Assembly: GCA_016081115.2 (NCBI GenBank) | Contig: JABTTQ020003011.1 | Coordinates: forward strand, 186,001-250,000 | Direction: 5' to 3' | Length of the DNA stretch: 64,000 nucleotides | From: Rehmannia glutinosa | Taxonomy: Eukaryota; Streptophyta; Magnoliopsida; Lamiales; Orobanchaceae | Shown here: positions 60,706-64,000 of the stretch, piece after piece | Layout of the letters: every line of letters begins with the position of its first letter | Numbering within the stretch: position 1 is the first letter of the stretch | The notes under the pieces: model-generated | What the model was told of the DNA's origin: nothing | The model's input: only the letters and a program-made list of their open reading frames with translations | Database searches by the model: none | Made by a program: the position numbers and the translations under genes

Positions 60706-61411
60706 GAGTACAATGGGGGGAACTTGGGGAGGGGACACACGCACTCGTATGAGATCGAACCCGGGTCATTCACCCTTACAACACATGTCTCAACCACTAG
60801 AGCACAAGGTTGATCCCGTTTTAGACACGTATTTATGACTCCACGAATGTGCTCTTTTAGTGTCGTCAGCATCTTTGTTAAGTAGAACCCATGACCTGTT
60901 CGTATCTGACAACTCATTTCCACTTGCAAAAGCCATCTCCTTAACATGTATCTCATAATCAAAAATGTAGATTGAGATTAACCATATTGTAATTTTTAAT
61001 TCCAGGAAACGGGTAATCTAATCTGGAAGCATGCAATTGACGTCCAATTACTTCATCTCCTTATGTAGATGAGATCTCCCAATTGGCATCTAATATCTCT
61101 AATTTGTCTGATAGGTAATGATTTATGGTTTAATGTATTATATTGGCTTGTATTTCTTTCCTCTTGAGCTTCATTCAGCATCCCTTTCCAGGTTAATCTG
61201 TGTCTGTGATAGTTCTGGTAGTATTTATGTTTTAAGAGTTCACTCAAATGCTACTGGATGTGTGAAGCAAAATATGGAAGACATGGTACATGAATTTGCT
61301 CGACTAGACCTACAAGGCGATGTCTTCTCTTCGCCAGTGATGATTGGAGGCAGGATTTTCGTGGGTTGCAGGGATGACCATGTGTATTGCGTTCAGCTTG
61401 ATGTTGATTAG
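45914..61411 (+). CDS. AAE19: Acyl-activating enzyme 19 / AASDH-like protein, 17 exons, three frame lesions
   Basis: Exons by GT-AG sites with matching phase: 45914-46241, 46764-47258, 47418-47614, 48881-49084, 50862-51581, 52959-53618, 55375-55450, 55523-55609, 56009-56052, 56516-56624, 57617-57676, 58415-58499, 58873-58937, 60066-60125, 60610-60654, 61006-61114, 61192-61411. They total 3564 bases; with three lost bases this is about 1188 codons. Adenylation domain: YTSGSSGKPKG (residue 258), NLYGSTE (about 402), TGD (503-505), GRKDRTLKVNGQRI (519 on), SSGK with the A10 lysine (614). Carrier domain: GGNS, Ser about 672. The C-terminal part has PQQ/WD-like propeller blades (GNIYFLHF, HNLYAIDY, GHVTALEI, GTVVVLST, GNIYSFEM, GSIYVLRV, DHVYCVQL). 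The animal homologue AASDH is described as a beta-alanine-activating enzyme; the plant substrate is not established. The start is the first ATG in the frame. Introns longer than 300 bp hold no other gene that I can see. Lesions at about 53007, 53098 and 61042. Confidence 0.9.
46630..46709. repeat. 40-bp tandem duplication in intron 1
   Basis: Two copies (46630-46669 and 46670-46709) of a unit starting tatttttcatgattggtg, differing at one or two bases. Intronic, 54 bp before exon 2. Confidence 0.9.
53007..53011 (+). other. Frame lesion 1 in the carrier domain (T run one short)
   Basis: The exon reads GATGAC, then five T, then GTGATGGGTGG. Six T would keep the frame that continues into the phosphopantetheine site GGNS (Ser codon 53027-53029); as written it hits TGA. 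One base in a homopolymer: a genuine mutation or a basecalling loss. Confidence 0.75.
53096..53100 (+). other. Frame lesion 2 after the carrier domain
   Basis: The frame carrying GGNS ends FPTR-stop here, while the frame starting one base earlier continues LRLQMALFSSGSSVGTDAF to the end of exon 6. One base is missing in or near cgttg. A second nearby loss of the same sign means the exon length (660) is two short of a phase-consistent length. Confidence 0.7.
57163..57191. repeat. T29 homopolymer in intron 10
   Basis: An uninterrupted run of about 29 T. No SINE head is recognisable next to it; it could be an A-tail relic in minus orientation or simple slippage. Confidence 0.9.
60350..60535. 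mobile_element. Foldback MITE-like palindrome in intron 14
   Basis: About 186 bp whose halves are reverse complements: the left block ggtattaaggaaatctaccc pairs with the right block gggtagatttccttaatacc, and the outer ends gggaaatt / aatttccc pair too. Only about 60 bp in the middle is unpaired. It would form a long hairpin in the pre-mRNA. The flanks are similar AT-rich 8-mers (ttaatttt / tttatttt), too weak to call a duplication. Confidence 0.7.
60664..60828 (-). mobile_element. tRNA-derived SINE in intron 15, minus strand
   Basis: Body about 60677-60817. On the minus strand it starts gggatcaaccttgtgctcta, with an A-box-like segment (tgctctagtggttgaga), a B box (gggttcgatct) and an A-tail seen as the T run 60678-60705. 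Flanking duplication gttttagac at 60664-60672 and 60818-60826. Length, boxes, tail and duplication all fit a plant SINE inserted antisense to the gene. Confidence 0.85.
61040..61044 (+). other. Frame lesion 3 in exon 16
   Basis: Exon 16 starts ETGNLIWKHAID, then the frame runs into TAG, while the next frame gives PITSSPYVDE...SDR joining exon 17 in phase. One base is missing near gacgtcc. The exon length (109) is one short of the phase-consistent length. Confidence 0.7.
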
Positions 61412-61967
61412 TTTAAACCTGAGGTCCAAGTCTAACAAAGCTTCAGTTTTTTATTACCATTTTGGTGATCCAGTATTCGTTCAATCTCATTTTTCAACCA
61501 TCGATTATATTTGATTATAATTTCACTACAGAAACATCACGTGAACTGTCATCATTACAATTTCAAATTACAAAATCACATTATTTATTATTTTATGTTT
61601 TCAATCACCAATCACGTCACATTACTATTTTATTTAAAAAAACTCGCATCAGTTTTCATCATTACATTTTTATTTCATAGTTACCACTATCAAAATTCAT
61701 TCTTATTTCTTCATCTAACTTTTTTTCCAGTATTATCTCCAAAATTAGCGCAATGAAAGGCCAAGTAATCACATCATTTGTTGTTCGAAGCATTTCACAA
61801 ATATGTGTTTCTAGATCTACCGATGCATCTAGTAAGTGTATCGAAGAGACATGGATTTGGGCGAGACCCATTACTTTGAGATTTGGCTTTGGCAACGAGG
61901 AGCTCACCCTGGGAATTGCAGCGAATTACAGTAGAGAGATCAGTGAAGAATGGATTATTTCTTCTAG

Positions 61968-61999
<32 letters not shown>

Positions 62000-63660
62000 T
62001 TGTTGTGCATTTTATGTTAGATGTGAAATCAGTAGATTTAATGACAAAACATTTGTTGCTCTCTAGGTTGTTTCTCTGCAGAATGTATAGCTACACACTA
62101 AATGTGTGTGTGTGTGTGGATGCCAAATTGGGATAGATCTTTCGAATACAATTTGCATTTCTCTACTGACTTTATGAAGCAGTATGTACACTTTCGATTG
62201 CAGAATAGCTATATTTATGTTACGTATAGTTTTTCAATATTTGAGATTTAAAAATACAGACAAAAAGATATCTCAATACAAGACTTGTTCAACTATGAGA
62301 TCCTTTGAAAATTGCATATAACCACCGATATTTTATTTAATGATTACATAGAATTATCAACTTCGCCTTAGTTTCTCTGTTTTTTTTTATCTTATTAATA
62401 AGTCAATTACAATGTTTTCCTTCGTAATATTTCATACAAATTAACAGTATTTCAACTCATTATTACTATTATAATGAAAGCCAAGGCAGTGCAAAAAGTT
62501 AATTTTAAATAAAGAGAAAATTAATAAATTAGCCAGTGTGCAAAGACCAGCTTTAAATAGTAATAACTCTCTCATACATAATTCTCTACAGACCCTATAA
62601 ATTCTTATTATTCAAAAAATTATGTTAAAAATAAGATTTTGCGAAGTAACTTAAAATAGGGAAACAATTTTTAACATAAAGCATTTACATATATATGAAT
62701 ATGAAAATCAATATAATATAAATATAAAGAAAGAAATTGGCACAGAATTATAATTGTTTTTTAATTCTATAGCTCTTCTATTCAACTCCATAATCCATAT
62801 CCTAAGCATGTTCTGTGTTGTTGCTTTGAGATAAAGCAAACAAAAATTGATGGCACTTAGTTTAGGTGTAGTCGGTTTGTGGGTAGGGTATAAGGGGCCC
62901 ATGCCCTCATGGAAAACAGGTGAACTACACAATATTCTTATGCCCCCATTTTCATGCATGTTGTATATTAATCAACTCAATAGACAATAGTAATAATAAT
63001 AAAACAGCAATTTAGGACAACAGATATTAAATACAAAGGATTCTTCTATTATTATTATTATTATTATTTATAAATGGTCGGTTAATTTGAAAGGGCCAAA
63101 TAATAGGCAGACCAGTTTTTGATAGGACTGAAGCATTTTGAAAAAATTAAATAAAATACAATAGAATATGTATACCCCTAAAGTAAAGTAAAGCCACCAT
63201 GGAGTAAACACAATGTATATATCAATAATCAATAGCTATAATTCCTCCTCCCACTCTTCTCCACTAAACAAAATTTAGTTAGCATTTCAAGCTAAGTGGT
63301 GAGTAATCATGAGTTCATAAAAAGAGATTCCAATTGCATTAGTTTTTGGTGATGTCACATATTTATGTTTCAAAGTTCCAATTATGTGAAAGTTTTATCA
63401 ATTTTGACATGAAGTGGAAATATTTTACAAATATCACAAAAGGTAGTGAAAAGTATTCATGAATCCAACTTTCATATTGATTTCAAATAAATTTACTGGG
63501 TTTTGGAGCTTATCTAAACCTGAAGACCTCAGATAGCATGCCGTTAAGTTTAATATCCGATGAAGGTTGGGGTAGGTCGGACTGTCGAAAATATTAGGGG
63601 GAAAATAACAAAGGAAGAAGAAAACACTTATTGAGCAAGGTTGCTTGATCACTCACTTGT
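61412..63660. other. AT-rich 3' flank of the AAE19-like gene
   Basis: Contains the 3' UTR (end not definable), an (AT)n tract (about 61967-61999), a short (TG)n tract (62104-62118) and a TTA repeat near 63050-63069. Frames at 61753-62136 (plus) and 62708-62959 (minus) show no recognisable domain. No RNA gene recognised. Confidence 0.5.
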
Positions 63661-63663
63661 AAT

Positions 63664-64000
63664 TAAGGGTGACAAATCATTCGTGTCTGGTTCTTATCGG
63701 GCCGGCACGATTACAACCCACATAATAAGCTCTAGCTCGAACACGTTACGATAATCTTATCGGACCTAAAATTTAAATCTAAAGACGAAACCACTGCACG
63801 ACAAGATAAGCATGATAAGTTGAACCGTTAAATTTATTTAGTCAGGCTCGTTAGACCCGTTAACGAATAAAACATATGATTTTTTTATTTCTTTTATACA
63901 TATTTTGATTCTAAGGACGCAAATTTTGTTAAACTACCAATACAAATTGAAAATAGTCAAGTAGAAATAGTCAATTGCCAGTAAATTACCGATACAAATA
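63664..64000. mobile_element. Dispersed repeat, possibly hAT-like, running off the window
   Basis: Starts taagggtgacaaatcattcg and continues with alternating cacga, aaccc and gttaacg blocks (gggccggcacgatt, cgttagacccgttaacg). This style, with repeated ACGA/CGGG/GTTAAC motifs, is typical of widespread non-autonomous plant repeats beginning aggggtggcaa. Only one end is in the window, so termini and duplication cannot be tested. Confidence 0.35.

Noticed and set aside
61753..62136. 127-codon plus-strand frame downstream of the gene
   Set aside because: Ends through an AT microsatellite, has no recognisable domain and no splice link to the gene.
62708..62959. 83-codon minus-strand frame starting MHENGG, considered as a small gene or conserved uORF
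   Set aside because: Nothing recognisable; AT-rich tail and no supporting context. Left as unannotated flank.

Overview
The window looks like nuclear DNA of a flowering plant, probably a eudicot: one intron-rich single-copy gene beside about 44 kb of nested LTR retrotransposons, with MITEs, LINE pieces and a tRNA-derived SINE. I cannot name the species.

Positions 1-20734 hold two nested Ty1/copia elements of a Sirevirus-like family. CopB is the outer one. Its 5' half lies off the left edge; its third ORF is split over 374-985 and 15099-18912, and its 3' LTR is 19157-20734. CopA (986-15093) is complete and sits inside that ORF, flanked by the 5-bp duplication gatcc. Positions 20735-21890 hold a MuDR-like gene fragment and the 3' end of a LINE.

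Positions 21891-44316 are a third family member, CopC (target duplication aaggt). It carries a MULE-like MITE in its 5' LTR (22493-23390), a hAT-like fragment replacing part of pol (about 29055-29513), and a minus-strand Ty3/gypsy-type non-autonomous element, GypD (31759-40143, duplication agact), inside its third ORF. All three copia elements share an unusual feature: a very long extra ORF (about 4.4-4.5 kb in CopA and CopB) between pol and the 3' LTR, preceded by a conserved promoter-like block.

Positions 45914-61411 hold the only host gene, a 17-exon plus-strand homologue of plant acyl-activating enzyme 19 / animal AASDH: adenylation domain, carrier domain with a GGNS phosphopantetheine site, and PQQ-type beta-propeller. 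All exon phases fit, but three single-base losses break the frame, either by mutation or by assembly error. A hAT-type MITE ends just upstream of its start codon, and introns 14 and 15 hold a foldback element and a SINE. Positions 61412-64000 are AT-rich flank ending in another dispersed repeat.

Many TE differences are CAG/CTG versus CG/CCG/CGG swaps or single-base losses, so part of the apparent decay may be basecalling error at methylated cytosines. Element identities come from reading motifs; no database search was possible.
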